NCBI GenBank assembly: GCA_900472785.1
Contig: UCJH01000040.1
Span: forward strand, 1 to 64,000
Reading direction: 5' to 3'
DNA length: 64,000 bases
DNA from: Hyphomicrobiales bacterium
GTDB lineage: Bacteria; Pseudomonadota; Alphaproteobacteria; Rhizobiales; Rhizobiaceae
Shown: positions 26,866-34,937 of the stretch, piece after piece
How the letters are laid out: each line of letters opens with the position of its first letter
Position numbering within the stretch: the stretch's first letter is position 1
The notes under the pieces: model-generated
What the model was told of the DNA's origin: nothing
The model's input: only the letters and a program-made list of their open reading frames with translations
The model's database searches: none
Position numbers and translations under genes: made by a program

Positions 26866-26898
26866 GAAGCCGGGCGGAAACGTCCGGCTTCGTCGTTT
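26866..26898 (+). terminator. Rho-independent terminator of eda
   Basis: An 11-bp stem (26866-26876 with 26881-26891, one G-U pair) capped by a GAAA tetraloop lies 25 bases after the stop codon and is followed by GTCGTTTTC. Confidence 0.8.
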
Positions 26899-26974
26899 TC
26901 GTCATTCGATTGTATTTCTGCTCCTGCATTCCTATGTTCCGACGAACCTCAACACGGGACGGAGTGAGATACCT

Positions 26975-27751
26975 ATGTTCGACGCTAAAAAATTGCTGGA
27001 CCAGTTGCTGGGCTCTCAGGTTCCGGGCGCCGGCGGCACGGTCCGCGATCGCGCCGGCCAGTTGACGCAGTTGGCGAAGGACAATCCGCTGAAGACGGCT
27101 GGCCTTGCGGCTGTGCTGCTTGGCACGGGGACCGGCCGCGAAATTGCCGGCGGGGCGCTCAAGCTCGGCGGTCTGGCTGCGATTGCCGGCCTTGGTTATC
27201 AGGCCTACAAGAATTACCAGGCCGGGCAGACACCGGTTGCCGCGGATGCCCCGGTTCAGTCGACCCCCGAACTCCTGCCGCCGCCGGCCGATTCCGGCTT
27301 CAGCACCGAGCCGTCCGTGATCCGCAACGATTTCGTGCTTGTGCTGGTGCGCGCCATGATCGCCGCCGCCCGCGCCGATGGCCATATCGACGATACCGAG
27401 CGCGCCCGCATCATGGACAAGGTCAAGCTGTCCGGCCTCGATTCGGAAGCCGAAAGCTTCCTGCGGGACGAGTTGAGCAAGCCCGTCGATCTCGATGCCA
27501 TGGTTGCCGCCGCGACGACCGAGGAAGAGCGCGTCGAGCTCTATACCGCCTCACGCCTGGCAATCGATGCCGACAATAGGGCCGAGCGCGGTTATCTCGA
27601 CCAGCTCGCCGGCCGTCTCGGCCTTGCCGATGCGTTGGTCGATCACATCGAGGCAACGGTTGCCGCCGCCAAGACGCCGGCTGTCGAAACGCAGACGACC
27701 CAGACGTCGGTGCCCCAGGTGGGCGAACCACCGATCAAGTCGCCGTGGTAA
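26975..27751 (+). CDS. DUF533 (YebE-like) inner membrane protein
   Basis: A 258-residue protein of the tellurite-resistance-like DUF533 group. The N terminus FDAKKLLDQLLGSQ is characteristic. A weakly hydrophobic glycine-rich segment (LAAVLLGTGTGREIAGGALKLGGLAAIAGLGYQAY, about residues 43-77) may associate with the membrane. From about residue 120 a TerB-like helical domain follows (RAMIAAARADGHIDDTERARI onwards). The C-terminal tail is rich in T, V and P. The start is ATG at 26975 after GGAG; the longer frame overlaps the eda terminator. No biochemical function is known for the family. It seems to be transcribed alone. Confidence 0.85.
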   Translation: MFDAKKLLDQLLGSQVPGAGGTVRDRAGQLTQLAKDNPLKTAGLAAVLLGTGTGREIAGGALKLGGLAAIAGLGYQAYKNYQAGQTPVAADAPVQSTPELLPPPADSGFSTEPSVIRNDFVLVLVRAMIAAARADGHIDDTERARIMDKVKLSGLDSEAESFLRDELSKPVDLDAMVAAATTEEERVELYTASRLAIDADNRAERGYLDQLAGRLGLADALVDHIEATVAAAKTPAVETQTTQTSVPQVGEPPIKSPW

Positions 27752-27859
27752 TTACCGCCGGGTCCTGAAACCGGAACTTAATCCCGCTTCCATTCTGGCC
27801 GGTCTCCTCCAGAAGGGGAGATTGACCATCGGTGTTTACGCACTTATGGGAAACGAATG

Positions 27860-27882
27860 ATCTTCCCCCTATGGGGGAAGAT
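27860..27882. repeat. 10-bp perfect hairpin repeat (ATCTTCCCCC core)
   Basis: ATCTTCCCCC and GGGGGAAGAT pair perfectly around a TAT loop, with GTCACCCC following. It matches one module of the 18250-18390 element. A degenerate left partner (AGAAGGGGAGAT) lies about 40 bases upstream, so this is likely a decayed copy of the same element. Confidence 0.65.
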
Positions 27883-28017
27883 GTCACCCCCGCGACTTGC
27901 TTTCGGCAACCCGGGCGCAGACTCCATGACAAGGGCCTAGCCTCATCGATCCTGGAGACATCAACCGGAAAACGGATTATCTGGGCCTTCGATAAGGTTT
28001 GAGATCAAGGAGAGACC

Positions 28018-28233
28018 ATGACCGATCCGGTCCGGAAAGAACGCTCGCCGGCCATAGCCGCCGCCATCATTCTCATCGTCGTTGCGGTCGGATTTTTCTT
28101 CCTGCCGCCGATGATGCTGTGGCTTGGGGATTTTTCGCCCTGGCTGGCGGCGGTATTCGGCACGCTGTTCGTGCTGGGCTTCTTCATCATCTTCTGGCTG
28201 CGCGCCCGCTACCAGCGGCGGCGCGGTCTCTGA
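28018..28233 (+). CDS. Small two-helix membrane protein, function unknown
   Basis: A 71-residue protein with two hydrophobic helices (about residues 12-32, AIAAAIILIVVAVGFFFLPP, and 41-61, WLAAVFGTLFVLGFFIIFWL). It has a basic C-terminal tail RARYQRRRG, which predicts a cytoplasmic C terminus. GGAGAG lies eight bases before the ATG. It converges on the NicO gene with only seven bases between the stop codons. I do not recognise a named family. Coding-like base composition, the ribosome binding site and well-formed helices support a real gene. Confidence 0.7.
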   Translation: MTDPVRKERSPAIAAAIILIVVAVGFFFLPPMMLWLGDFSPWLAAVFGTLFVLGFFIIFWLRARYQRRRGL

Positions 28234-28240
28234 CGCCCGA

Positions 28241-29281
28241 TCAGGCCTGCAGGGCCGCACCGAGCAGGATCAGGCCAAGCACCAGAACAAGCAGGGCGCC
28301 TGCGATTTCTATGCCGTTGCCGACCCGGACTGCGGCGGTGTCGCTCGAGGCGTAGCGTACCGCAAATCCCTTCGCCGTGACGGCCAGCGTCGCCAGAAGC
28401 GAGACCGTCATCGCGGTGCCGATCGACATGGCGAAGACGGAAAGAATGCCCCCGAGATAAAGACCGTTCAACAGCGCGAAGCTCAGCACGATCAGCGCAC
28501 CGGAACAGGGGCGCAGGCCAACGGCGATAATCGCGGACCAGGCTTCGCGAATCGCGAACCGGTCGCCTTTCAGCATGGAGGGATCGGGCGCATGCGCGTG
28601 GCCGCAGGTGTCGCAGACTTCGCCATGGGCATGATGATGGTGGTCATGCCTGTCATGCGAATGGTGATGATGGTCGTGGCCATGCGCATGATCGTGGCGA
28701 TGGTGATCGTTTTGACCATCCGTTGCGTCCCGGTTTGCCGCCATTGCTCGGACCTTCCGGAACAGCAGCCAGCCGCCGAACGCTGCGATCAGACCGTAGC
28801 TCACCACTTCGAGGAAATGCGTGGCTTGCGTCATCGAGATCGAGGAGCCGCGCAGGACGAGGTAGGCAGCGCCGACCAAAAGGATAGCGACGATGCCCTG
28901 AAGGAAGGACGACAGGAAGGAGAGAAGGACGCCGCGTTTCAGTTCGGTCTCGTTGGCGATCATATAGGAGGAGATGACGGCCTTGCCGTGGCCGGGGCCG
29001 GCGGCGTGGAAAACACCATAGGCAAAGGACAGTCCGATGAGCGAGGTCAGCTGCCACGGGTTTTCCCGCATGCCTTTCAGCGCACCTGTCAGGGTGTGGT
29101 AGAAGCCCTGCTGCTCCATGTTGACCCAGGAGAAGAAGCCGCCGAACAGGCCGGTCGTCTTGAAGGCCGGTTCGGCCGTGCCGATGCCGAGCGGCGACTG
29201 GGCGTTGGCGATGGCAGCAAAGGCCGCAGTCAGGCAAAGCGCGATCGTCGCGATGCGAGCGACAGTCCCGGTTTTCAGCAT
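28241..29281 (-). CDS. NicO/RcnA-type nickel-cobalt transporter with histidine-rich loop
   Basis: A 346-residue polytopic inner membrane protein of the NicO family, whose members export Ni and Co or take part in their uptake. The family motif SFAYGVFHAAGPGHGKAVIS is near residue 84 and the second motif IAVGLRPCSGALIVLSFAL near 250. Between them a cytoplasmic or periplasmic loop at about 190-230 holds some 20 histidines (HHRHDHAHGHDHHHH and more), then a CDTCGHAH motif. The N terminus looks like a signal or first helix ending in ANAQ. It overlaps the upstream DUF1007 gene by seven bases, so they are one transcript and likely one transport unit. The metal could also be zinc; the sequence does not decide. 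Confidence 0.9.
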   Translation of the reverse strand: MLKTGTVARIATIALCLTAAFAAIANAQSPLGIGTAEPAFKTTGLFGGFFSWVNMEQQGFYHTLTGALKGMRENPWQLTSLIGLSFAYGVFHAAGPGHGKAVISSYMIANETELKRGVLLSFLSSFLQGIVAILLVGAAYLVLRGSSISMTQATHFLEVVSYGLIAAFGGWLLFRKVRAMAANRDATDGQNDHHRHDHAHGHDHHHHSHDRHDHHHHAHGEVCDTCGHAHAPDPSMLKGDRFAIREAWSAIIAVGLRPCSGALIVLSFALLNGLYLGGILSVFAMSIGTAMTVSLLATLAVTAKGFAVRYASSDTAAVRVGNGIEIAGALLVLVLGLILLGAALQA

Positions 29282-29916
29282 GTCAGCTCCATGCGCGTGG
29301 CAAACATCTTGGACATGTCTGTCCCCGTCGGATCGTTGAAGAAGGCATCCGTCAGGCTGCCCTGGTTCTGGGCGAGGACTTCGTCGGGGTCCGGGCGCAC
29401 GACCTTGTGCTCGCAGGCGTTCACCTTGTCGCCGATCAGCGCCAGGTCCCCATCGGTCGGGAAGTCCATGGCCGTATACATCGACGGATCATAGACGCCG
29501 AAGGACATCTTGCCTTTCAGGGCGATTGGTTCGGCCGGCTTGACGCTGAAGAACAAAAGCAACTGGCCATCCTTGTAGTCGGCATGGATTTCCGCTGGCT
29601 TTTGTACTTTCACATTCTTTCCGTTGTCGAAGATCGTCGTGTAGTAATCGTATTCCTGCAGCGAATCGAGAACCGTCTTGCCGACCTCGGCCAGTTCTTC
29701 CGGGTCGAGCTGGGCATTGGCGTTCTTGTCGAAATCGAGCACGACACTGGACGAAAACAGCTCGTCGAACCGCCAGACATTGCGCAGCTCGCTGATCTCG
29801 TTCTTCTCGTCCGAGACGATTTCCAGCCGCGCTTCCGCGAAGATATGCGGGTGCGCGATGGCAAGCGACGGCACGAAAAAGAGTGCGGCAGCCAGGATCG
29901 TGAGCTTTGTCTTCAT
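29275..29916 (-). CDS. DUF1007 periplasmic protein, partner of the NicO transporter
   Basis: A 213-residue exported protein with a Sec signal peptide (KTKLTILAAALFFVPSLAIA), cleaved before HPHIFAEARLE; the histidine pair directly after cleavage (HPH) is the family's likely metal ligand. An acidic EF-hand-like loop DFDKNANAQLDPEEL occurs at about residues 61-75, and a single C-terminal cysteine ends the chain (ELTC). DUF1007 proteins are regularly encoded next to NicO transporters and are thought to bind the metal on the periplasmic side. The stop overlaps the NicO start by seven bases, giving coupled translation. Confidence 0.87.
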   Translation of the reverse strand: MKTKLTILAAALFFVPSLAIAHPHIFAEARLEIVSDEKNEISELRNVWRFDELFSSSVVLDFDKNANAQLDPEELAEVGKTVLDSLQEYDYYTTIFDNGKNVKVQKPAEIHADYKDGQLLLFFSVKPAEPIALKGKMSFGVYDPSMYTAMDFPTDGDLALIGDKVNACEHKVVRPDPDEVLAQNQGSLTDAFFNDPTGTDMSKMFATRMELTC

Positions 29917-30000
29917 CGGGCCGTTGGTTCCGTTTTCCTGTGCCGAAGCAATATTCGATGGACTTCCATGTAGCGGAATTGGGACGGAATTGGGACCCGC

Positions 30001-30894
30001 TCAGGCGTTCTTCCGGAACCAGGCATGCAGGAAATCCACAAGCGTGCGCACCTTGGCCGGCAGGTAGCGGCGGTGCGGATAGATGGCGTAGATGCCGCGG
30101 TCCTTGGGCAGGTAGTCCTCCAGGATCGAGACCAGCGTACCGGCCGCGATCTTCGGCCGGGCGATGAATTCGGGAACGCCGGAAATGCCAATCCCGGATT
30201 CGGCGGCGCGCACGGCGGCCAGCGGGCTGTTGACCTCCAGAGGTCCGGCAACCGGCACGCTGAACCCCGTACCGTCCTTCTCGACAAAGCGCCAGTTGCT
30301 GTACGAGCGGCCATTGGTATCGATGATGCAGGGAAAGCGCGACAGTTCCGAAGGGTGGCCGATCGGGCCGTGTTTTTCCAGAAAATCCGGAGAAGCGCAG
30401 ATCTTGATCTGGAAATCGTCCAGCTTGCGGGCGATCAACGTCGAATCCTCGAGCTTGGTGATGCGGATGGCCACATCGAAGCCTTCTTCTACAAGATCGA
30501 CGAAGCGGTCGTCCGAGACGATGTCCAGCGCAAGTTCCGGATGTTCCTTGCCGAAGTCGATCAGCGACTGACCGATATCGGCATCGATGAAGGTGCGCGG
30601 CGCGGTGATCCTGAGCTTGCCCTTGAGGTCGGAATTGTTGGCGCGCACGAGATCGGCCAGATTGTCGATCTCCTTGAGGATTTCGGACGCCGTCCGATAA
30701 TAGGTATGCCCGGCCTCCGTCAGCGAGAACTGCCGGGTCGTGCGATTGAGCAGAAGAGCGCCGAGTTCGTCTTCCAGTTCGCGAACATATTTGGAGAGCA
30801 GCGCCTTTGAGCGCCCGATGCGCCGGGCCGCGGCCGAAAAACCTTCCGCATCGACCACATCGATGAAGGCGCGGATTCGGGTCAAAGTGTCCAT
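30001..30894 (-). CDS. LysR-family transcriptional regulator
   Basis: A 297-residue LysR-type regulator. The winged helix-turn-helix is at residues 1-60 (MDTLTRIRAFIDVVDAEGFS, then AAARRIGRSKALLSKYVREL and LLNRTTRQFSLTEAG); this subgroup (RAF.DVV...FS.AAR) is the common CrgA-like form. The effector-binding domain follows from about residue 90 (GKLRITAPRTF). The start is ATG at 30894 with AGGAAAG upstream; an in-frame start at 30969 is less likely. Target and effector are unknown. It lies upstream of the DUF1007-NicO pair on the same strand (84-base gap) and divergent from the long leader of the ornithine decarboxylase gene. Confidence 0.9.
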   Translation of the reverse strand: MDTLTRIRAFIDVVDAEGFSAAARRIGRSKALLSKYVRELEDELGALLLNRTTRQFSLTEAGHTYYRTASEILKEIDNLADLVRANNSDLKGKLRITAPRTFIDADIGQSLIDFGKEHPELALDIVSDDRFVDLVEEGFDVAIRITKLEDSTLIARKLDDFQIKICASPDFLEKHGPIGHPSELSRFPCIIDTNGRSYSNWRFVEKDGTGFSVPVAGPLEVNSPLAAVRAAESGIGISGVPEFIARPKIAAGTLVSILEDYLPKDRGIYAIYPHRRYLPAKVRTLVDFLHAWFRKNA

Positions 30895-31184
30895 GGCTGG
30901 TCTTTCCTGATCTGGCGTTCGACGTGCCGCCGCATTGATTCGTCTATATCCCGGTGCCGGCTTGCTCAATAACCCGCGCAGGGTCGTGCGCGGCCTTTGT
31001 CATGCCAACTCGGAATTCGGCTGGATTTTTACAATAAAAATTGTTTGAAACCAGTGGCTTATGAAGAGTGTAGAGAGCGGCTGCATTGTTCAGGAAATGT
31101 GAACGATAGTGCCGGTTTCGTCCAGAGGAAAAAATCGAAGGCTGTTTTCAAAAAAGTCTTGATTACGACAAGGTTTTTTCTTAT

Positions 31185-31597
31185 CTCCCTGTCAGCCCAA
31201 AGTCGCACGTGCCCATGGGTGTCCGCCGATCCCTCGTTTGGTGAGAGATTGGTAAGGTACCTGGAATTAACCCCTCCAGTCGCTATTCCGGCCAACCGGG
31301 AAATGCGAGGACATCTGAAGCAACGACGGTGCGGGCCTTTTTGTTCTCTTCCGGCTTTCCATCAGCCGGGGTTACTGAAGAGGCACACCTTCATTGCCCG
31401 AAGTGCGGTAGGGACACCCTTCCAATCAAAGGCAGACAAAGCCGAACAAAGCTCTTGGCGGAGCGTTGTTCACTTATCCGCGCATCGTGCGCATGTCTGG
31501 ATCCGGGGTTTCCACCGGCTGGTTCCAGCTCATGTTCGCGCATGTCCTTTGTCCTCCGGTTCTTGCCGGAGCGTTTGGAATATGGGGAATTAGAGCT
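31185..31597 (+). promoter_or_regulatory. Long structured leader of the ornithine/lysine decarboxylase gene, candidate speF-type RNA
   Basis: About 700 bases separate the LysR start from the decarboxylase start and contain no convincing gene. From about 31185 the sequence forms many short hairpins: ATC-CTC/GAG-GAT around 31230, CTGGA/TCCAG around 31261-31280, TTCCGG/CCGGGAA around 31290, and CTCCGG/CCGGAG at 31553-31570 about 28 bases before the start codon. Alphaproteobacterial ornithine decarboxylase genes are known to carry a conserved leader, the speF RNA motif found by comparative genomics. Position, length and downstream gene fit that motif, but I could not align it base by base. The AT-rich stretch at 31150-31195 could hold the promoter. 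Confidence 0.5.
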
Positions 31598-32731
31598 ATG
31601 ACCACTGCACGCATCATCGACTTCATCAACACCCGACGTCCCGAAGGCCCTTGCCTTGTCGTGGACCTGGATGTCGTCGCCGGCAATTTCAAGGCCTTCA
31701 AGCATGCGCTGCCGGACAGCTCGATCTATTATGCCGTCAAGGCCAATCCTGCGCCGGAAATCCTGCGCCTTCTCGCCGGTCTCGGCTCCAATTTCGATTG
31801 CGCCGGCGTGGCTGAAATCGAAATGGCGCTGGACGCCGGTGCGACCGCCGCCCGCATTTCTTATGGCAACACCATCAAGAAGGAGCGCGATATCGCCCGC
31901 GCCCATGCGCTCGGCGTGTCGCTCTTTGCCGTCGACAGCCATGAGGAAGTCGAAAAGATCGCCCGTGCCGCTCCCGGCGCCCGTGTGTTCTGCCGCGTTC
32001 TCACCGATGGCGAAGGCGCCGAATGGCCGCTGTCGCGCAAGTTCGGCTGCGTCCCGCAGATGGCCGTCGATGTGCTCGTCTACGCCCATCAGCTCGGCCT
32101 CGTTTCGCACGGCGTCTCGTTCCATGTCGGTTCGCAGATGACCAAGGTCGATGCCTGGGATTCGGCTCTGGCCGATGCCAAGCGCGTCTTCGTCTCGCTG
32201 GCCAAGCAGGGCATCGAGCTCAAGATGGTCAACATGGGCGGCGGTTTCCCGACGAAGTACCTGAAGGACGTGCCGACGGCGGAAGCCTACGGCCAGGCGA
32301 TCTTCGGTTCGCTGCGCAAGCACTTCGGCAACAACTTGCCCGAAACCATCATCGAGCCGGGCCGCGGCATGGTCGGCAATGCCGGCGTGATCAAGGCGGA
32401 AGTCGTCCTGATTTCGAAGAAGTCGGACAACGACAACCACCGCTGGGTCTTCCTCGACATCGGCAAGTTCGGCGGTCTCGCCGAAACCATGGACGAGGCG
32501 ATCCGCTACCCGATCCGCACGGCGCATGATGGCGACGTCATGGAGCCTTGCGTTCTGGCCGGCCCGACCTGCGATTCGGCCGACGTGCTGTACGAGAAGA
32601 ACATGTATCCGCTGCCGATCTCCCTTTCGATCGGCGACGAGGTTCTGATCGAAGGCACCGGCGCCTATACGACGACCTACTCGGCCGTCGCCTTCAACGG
32701 TTTCGACCCGCTGAAGTCCTACGTCATTTAA
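31598..32731 (+). CDS. Ornithine/lysine decarboxylase, PLP-dependent fold type III
   Basis: Decarboxylates ornithine (and probably lysine) to putrescine or cadaverine, the entry to polyamine synthesis. The 377-residue length is that of rhizobial Odc2-type enzymes. The PLP lysine is in YYAVKANPAPEILRLL near residue 46, the family serine/glycine loop in NMGGGFPTKY near 214, EPGRGMVGNAG near 251, and the active-site cysteine in GPTCDSADVLYE near 326. ATG at 31598; upstream in-frame ATGs lie in the structured leader and are not conserved. Regulation is probably through that leader. A GNAT acetyltransferase gene follows on the same strand after about 100 bases. Confidence 0.93.
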   Translation: MTTARIIDFINTRRPEGPCLVVDLDVVAGNFKAFKHALPDSSIYYAVKANPAPEILRLLAGLGSNFDCAGVAEIEMALDAGATAARISYGNTIKKERDIARAHALGVSLFAVDSHEEVEKIARAAPGARVFCRVLTDGEGAEWPLSRKFGCVPQMAVDVLVYAHQLGLVSHGVSFHVGSQMTKVDAWDSALADAKRVFVSLAKQGIELKMVNMGGGFPTKYLKDVPTAEAYGQAIFGSLRKHFGNNLPETIIEPGRGMVGNAGVIKAEVVLISKKSDNDNHRWVFLDIGKFGGLAETMDEAIRYPIRTAHDGDVMEPCVLAGPTCDSADVLYEKNMYPLPISLSIGDEVLIEGTGAYTTTYSAVAFNGFDPLKSYVI

Positions 32732-32834
32732 TCGGCGTCCTCTGATACCGCCAACCCCGTAACCAGCCGGGGTGGCACCCTTCACAATTCATCAAAACCG
32801 CCGCTAACTACGGTATTGGGTACGGGAGGCCAAG

Positions 32835-33425
32835 ATGGCCGCTGTTCTTGATTCTGTCCGCGCTTTCTTTGCGCAGAATGCTTTCACCATCGACATGGAA
32901 AATCCAGGTGACGTCGTTGCCCGGGAAAACCTGCTTGACCGCGCCATGGGTCCGGAGCGCCGCCGCAAGTCGTCCGAAGCTCTGCGTCGCGGCCGTGTAC
33001 CGGCCGATGGCCTGGCGCTCGTCGCCCGCGACCCGGATGGCCACGTCATCGGCACCGTGCGCCTGTGGAATGTCGATGCTGGCATCAGCCGCGATGGCAG
33101 TTCGGTGCCTGCTTTGCTGCTCGGCCCGCTTGCCGTCGATGACGGCCATGAAGGCAAGGGCATCGGTGGGGCGCTGATGCGCGCGGCGATCGGCGAAGCC
33201 AAGAAGCGCGGTCACGGCGCCATCCTTCTCGTCGGCGATGCGCCCTATTACGAGCGCTTCGGTTTCTTCACCGACAAGGCTGCGCATCTCGTCATGCCAG
33301 GTCCGTTCGAACGCCACCGTTTCCTGGCGTTGGAACTGAAGGACGGCTGGCTGGAAGGCGCTGCCGGCATGCTGGTTGCCACCGGCCGCAAGCTGATGCA
33401 GGCACCGCTGAAGCGGGCCGCCTGA
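32835..33425 (+). CDS. GNAT-family N-acetyltransferase
   Basis: A 196-residue GNAT. The acetyl-CoA-binding motif A is LGPLAVDDGHEGKGIGGALMRAAI near residues 97-116, with the Q/RxxGxG/A loop as EGKGIGGAL. Motif B follows as LVGDAPYYERFGF near 133, of the YhbS type. RBS GGGAGG precedes the ATG by seven bases. The substrate is unknown; its place 104 bases behind the polyamine-forming decarboxylase suggests, but does not show, an amine substrate. The gene ends just before a 300-base region rich in hairpins. Confidence 0.87.
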   Translation: MAAVLDSVRAFFAQNAFTIDMENPGDVVARENLLDRAMGPERRRKSSEALRRGRVPADGLALVARDPDGHVIGTVRLWNVDAGISRDGSSVPALLLGPLAVDDGHEGKGIGGALMRAAIGEAKKRGHGAILLVGDAPYYERFGFFTDKAAHLVMPGPFERHRFLALELKDGWLEGAAGMLVATGRKLMQAPLKRAA

Positions 33426-33727
33426 CACCCACGACCTGAAGCGGCAGGCTGAACCGGGCGAAATCGTTCATCCCCGTTTTCCCCGTATGTCTAAACGGTG
33501 CGATAGTATTCCTGTCTTTCAGGCAGGGAGCCGGGTTCGCGAACCGGTCATGCCAGCCGGCTTGGTCCGGGCCTGATCGATGGTGACGCGCGAATGCGCC
33601 ATCGGCAGGCCGCAAAGCCTGACTTTTCTACCCTATCACGACCAGCGGCCTGCCTTCTCCCACCAGTGCCGCTCCGGAGGCTTCACCCACCTCCGGGGCG
33701 GAGCTTGCCGTGCGCTGACGCGGCATT
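33426..33727. other. Non-coding stretch with competing hairpins between two convergent GNAT genes
   Basis: No gene is visible. The clearest structure is 33571-33610, where GCCTG...CGATGG pairs with CCATCG...CAGGC. The same CAGGC (33606-33610) can instead pair with GCCTG at 33617-33621, followed by ACTTTTC, giving a weak terminator-like hairpin. A near-perfect CCGGGTTCGCGAACCGG hairpin is at about 33530-33546 and a GCTCC/GGAGC stem around 33670-33705. This may be a 3' untranslated region, a small RNA, or simply a two-way termination region. Confidence 0.5.
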
Positions 33728-34159
33728 TCAAAATTCCTTCTTGAGGAAGTATCGCGGGATCGCACCCGGGACACCCTCGAGCGCGCCGAAGACCGTGTAT
33801 CCCAGTTTCTCGTAAAACGGCTTTGCCTGGAACTCGAACGTATCCAGCCAGATGCCGACATAGCCACGGTCCCGTGCGATCTTCTCGGCCTCCTCCATCA
33901 GGCGCGTACCAAGACCCATGCCACGATGGCTCTGCGGCAGGACAAGATATTTCACGAATGCCCAGCCGTAGCCGTCCGTCGCATAAAGCCCTCCGATAAT
34001 CTCCCGGCTATCCGGATCGCGGATATAGATTGCGAAATCTGGATCGTCTTCGCTCAAGCCGGTCTGTGCGGCATTGAATTCGGCCAGCGTTTTCGTAATG
34101 GCCTTGAGGTCTTTCGCATCCGGGTCGGCGGTGACGATATCGATAATGGCAGGCTGCAT
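33728..34159 (-). CDS. GNAT-family N-acetyltransferase
   Basis: A 143-residue GNAT of the short type. Acetyl-CoA binding motif A is KYLVLPQSHRGMGLGTRLMEEA near residue 70, with the loop HRGMGLGT; motif B GIWLDTFEFQAKPFYEKLGYTVFG near 102 is very characteristic of small-molecule or protein N-acetyltransferases. The GGLYATDGYGWAFVKYL segment precedes motif A. The substrate is unknown. The gene runs toward the other GNAT at 32835, from which it is separated by the hairpin-rich gap; the two proteins are only distantly similar. Confidence 0.88.
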   Translation of the reverse strand: MQPAIIDIVTADPDAKDLKAITKTLAEFNAAQTGLSEDDPDFAIYIRDPDSREIIGGLYATDGYGWAFVKYLVLPQSHRGMGLGTRLMEEAEKIARDRGYVGIWLDTFEFQAKPFYEKLGYTVFGALEGVPGAIPRYFLKKEF

Positions 34160-34474
34160 GGACAGGGCTTTCTGATCGAGTGTGATAGAACGCTCGGACT
34201 ATAAACCGGAGTGAGGGGCCAGCGGAACCGGTGAAGCGCTCCGCGGCACCGCGTCTTCCGGGCATCAACGGGGACGCGCTTGATCCCGAATTGACTTTTC
34301 CGCAAGGGCCGACTAGATCAGGCCAACGGGTGAGAGCCCCGGCCGTCCGCAAGCCCATGGCTTTGGTGAAGTCTCTCGGAATGAATTCCACTCGGTCGTC
34401 CATCATCATGGTATGCGAACCGGCGGTAATGCGGGCCCCTCCGAAAGATTGCATGCGAATGCTGGAGAACCGTC
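34160..34474. other. Intergenic region between divergent genes, no gene seen
   Basis: The region lies between the start of the minus-strand GNAT and the start of the glyoxalase-related gene. A minus-strand frame runs through it (34008-34454), but it overlaps the GNAT and I recognise no homology. Promoters for both genes must be here; no clear motif is visible. Confidence 0.5.
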
Positions 34475-34918
34475 ATGCGTGGATCAAATCCGCTCCCGTC
34501 TCTTGAAGCCCTGAAGGATCAGGCGAAGCGTCTGCGCTCGTCTCTCGCTGCCCGGGGCGGAGACATCAGTCATTCGAAATCGCTGGAAATCATCGCCGCG
34601 CAACACGGGTTTCGCGACTGGAACACCCTGCACGCCGCGATCGGCAACCGGCCGCCGCTCAACCCCTATATGCTGGGATCGCGGGTGAAGGGGCATTATC
34701 TCGGCCAGCCTTTCGAGGCCGAAATCCTCGGTGTCCAGGCGCTCGCATCCCAGCCTGGCCGCTTCCGGCTGACGCTGAATTTCACGGAAGCCGTGGATGT
34801 CGTCACCTTCGAAAGTTTCTCGGCCTTCCGCAAACGGGTGAATTGCACCATCGACGAGACCGGCCGCTCGCCGGCAAAAACCTCGAACGGACGGCCGCAA
34901 GTCGAGCTGATGTGGTGA
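34475..34918 (+). CDS. Glyoxalase-related domain protein
   Basis: A 147-residue protein. The N-terminal part LPSLEALKDQAKRLRSSLAARGGDISHSKSLEIIA, then QHGFRDWNTLHAAI, matches the small helical glyoxalase-related domain often found in rhizobial proteins (HGFRDWNTLHA is its most conserved block). The C-terminal half (VKGHYLGQPFEAEILGV onwards) resembles a beta-barrel, with no visible metal ligands of a true glyoxalase. No enzymatic activity is assigned. The start is the ATG at 34475. It converges on the spermidine-synthase-like gene with 19 bases between the stop codons. Confidence 0.7.
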   Translation: MRGSNPLPSLEALKDQAKRLRSSLAARGGDISHSKSLEIIAAQHGFRDWNTLHAAIGNRPPLNPYMLGSRVKGHYLGQPFEAEILGVQALASQPGRFRLTLNFTEAVDVVTFESFSAFRKRVNCTIDETGRSPAKTSNGRPQVELMW

Positions 34919-34937
34919 TGGCACGCCGTCGGGAGCG

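Noticed and set aside
28590-28720. CAT/ATG-rich tract that looks like a simple repeat
   Set aside because: It is the histidine codon run of the NicO loop on the minus strand, not an independent repeat array.
34008-34454. Minus-strand frame across the gap upstream of the GNAT gene
   Set aside because: It overlaps the GNAT gene in another frame, has no ribosome binding site and no recognisable motif.
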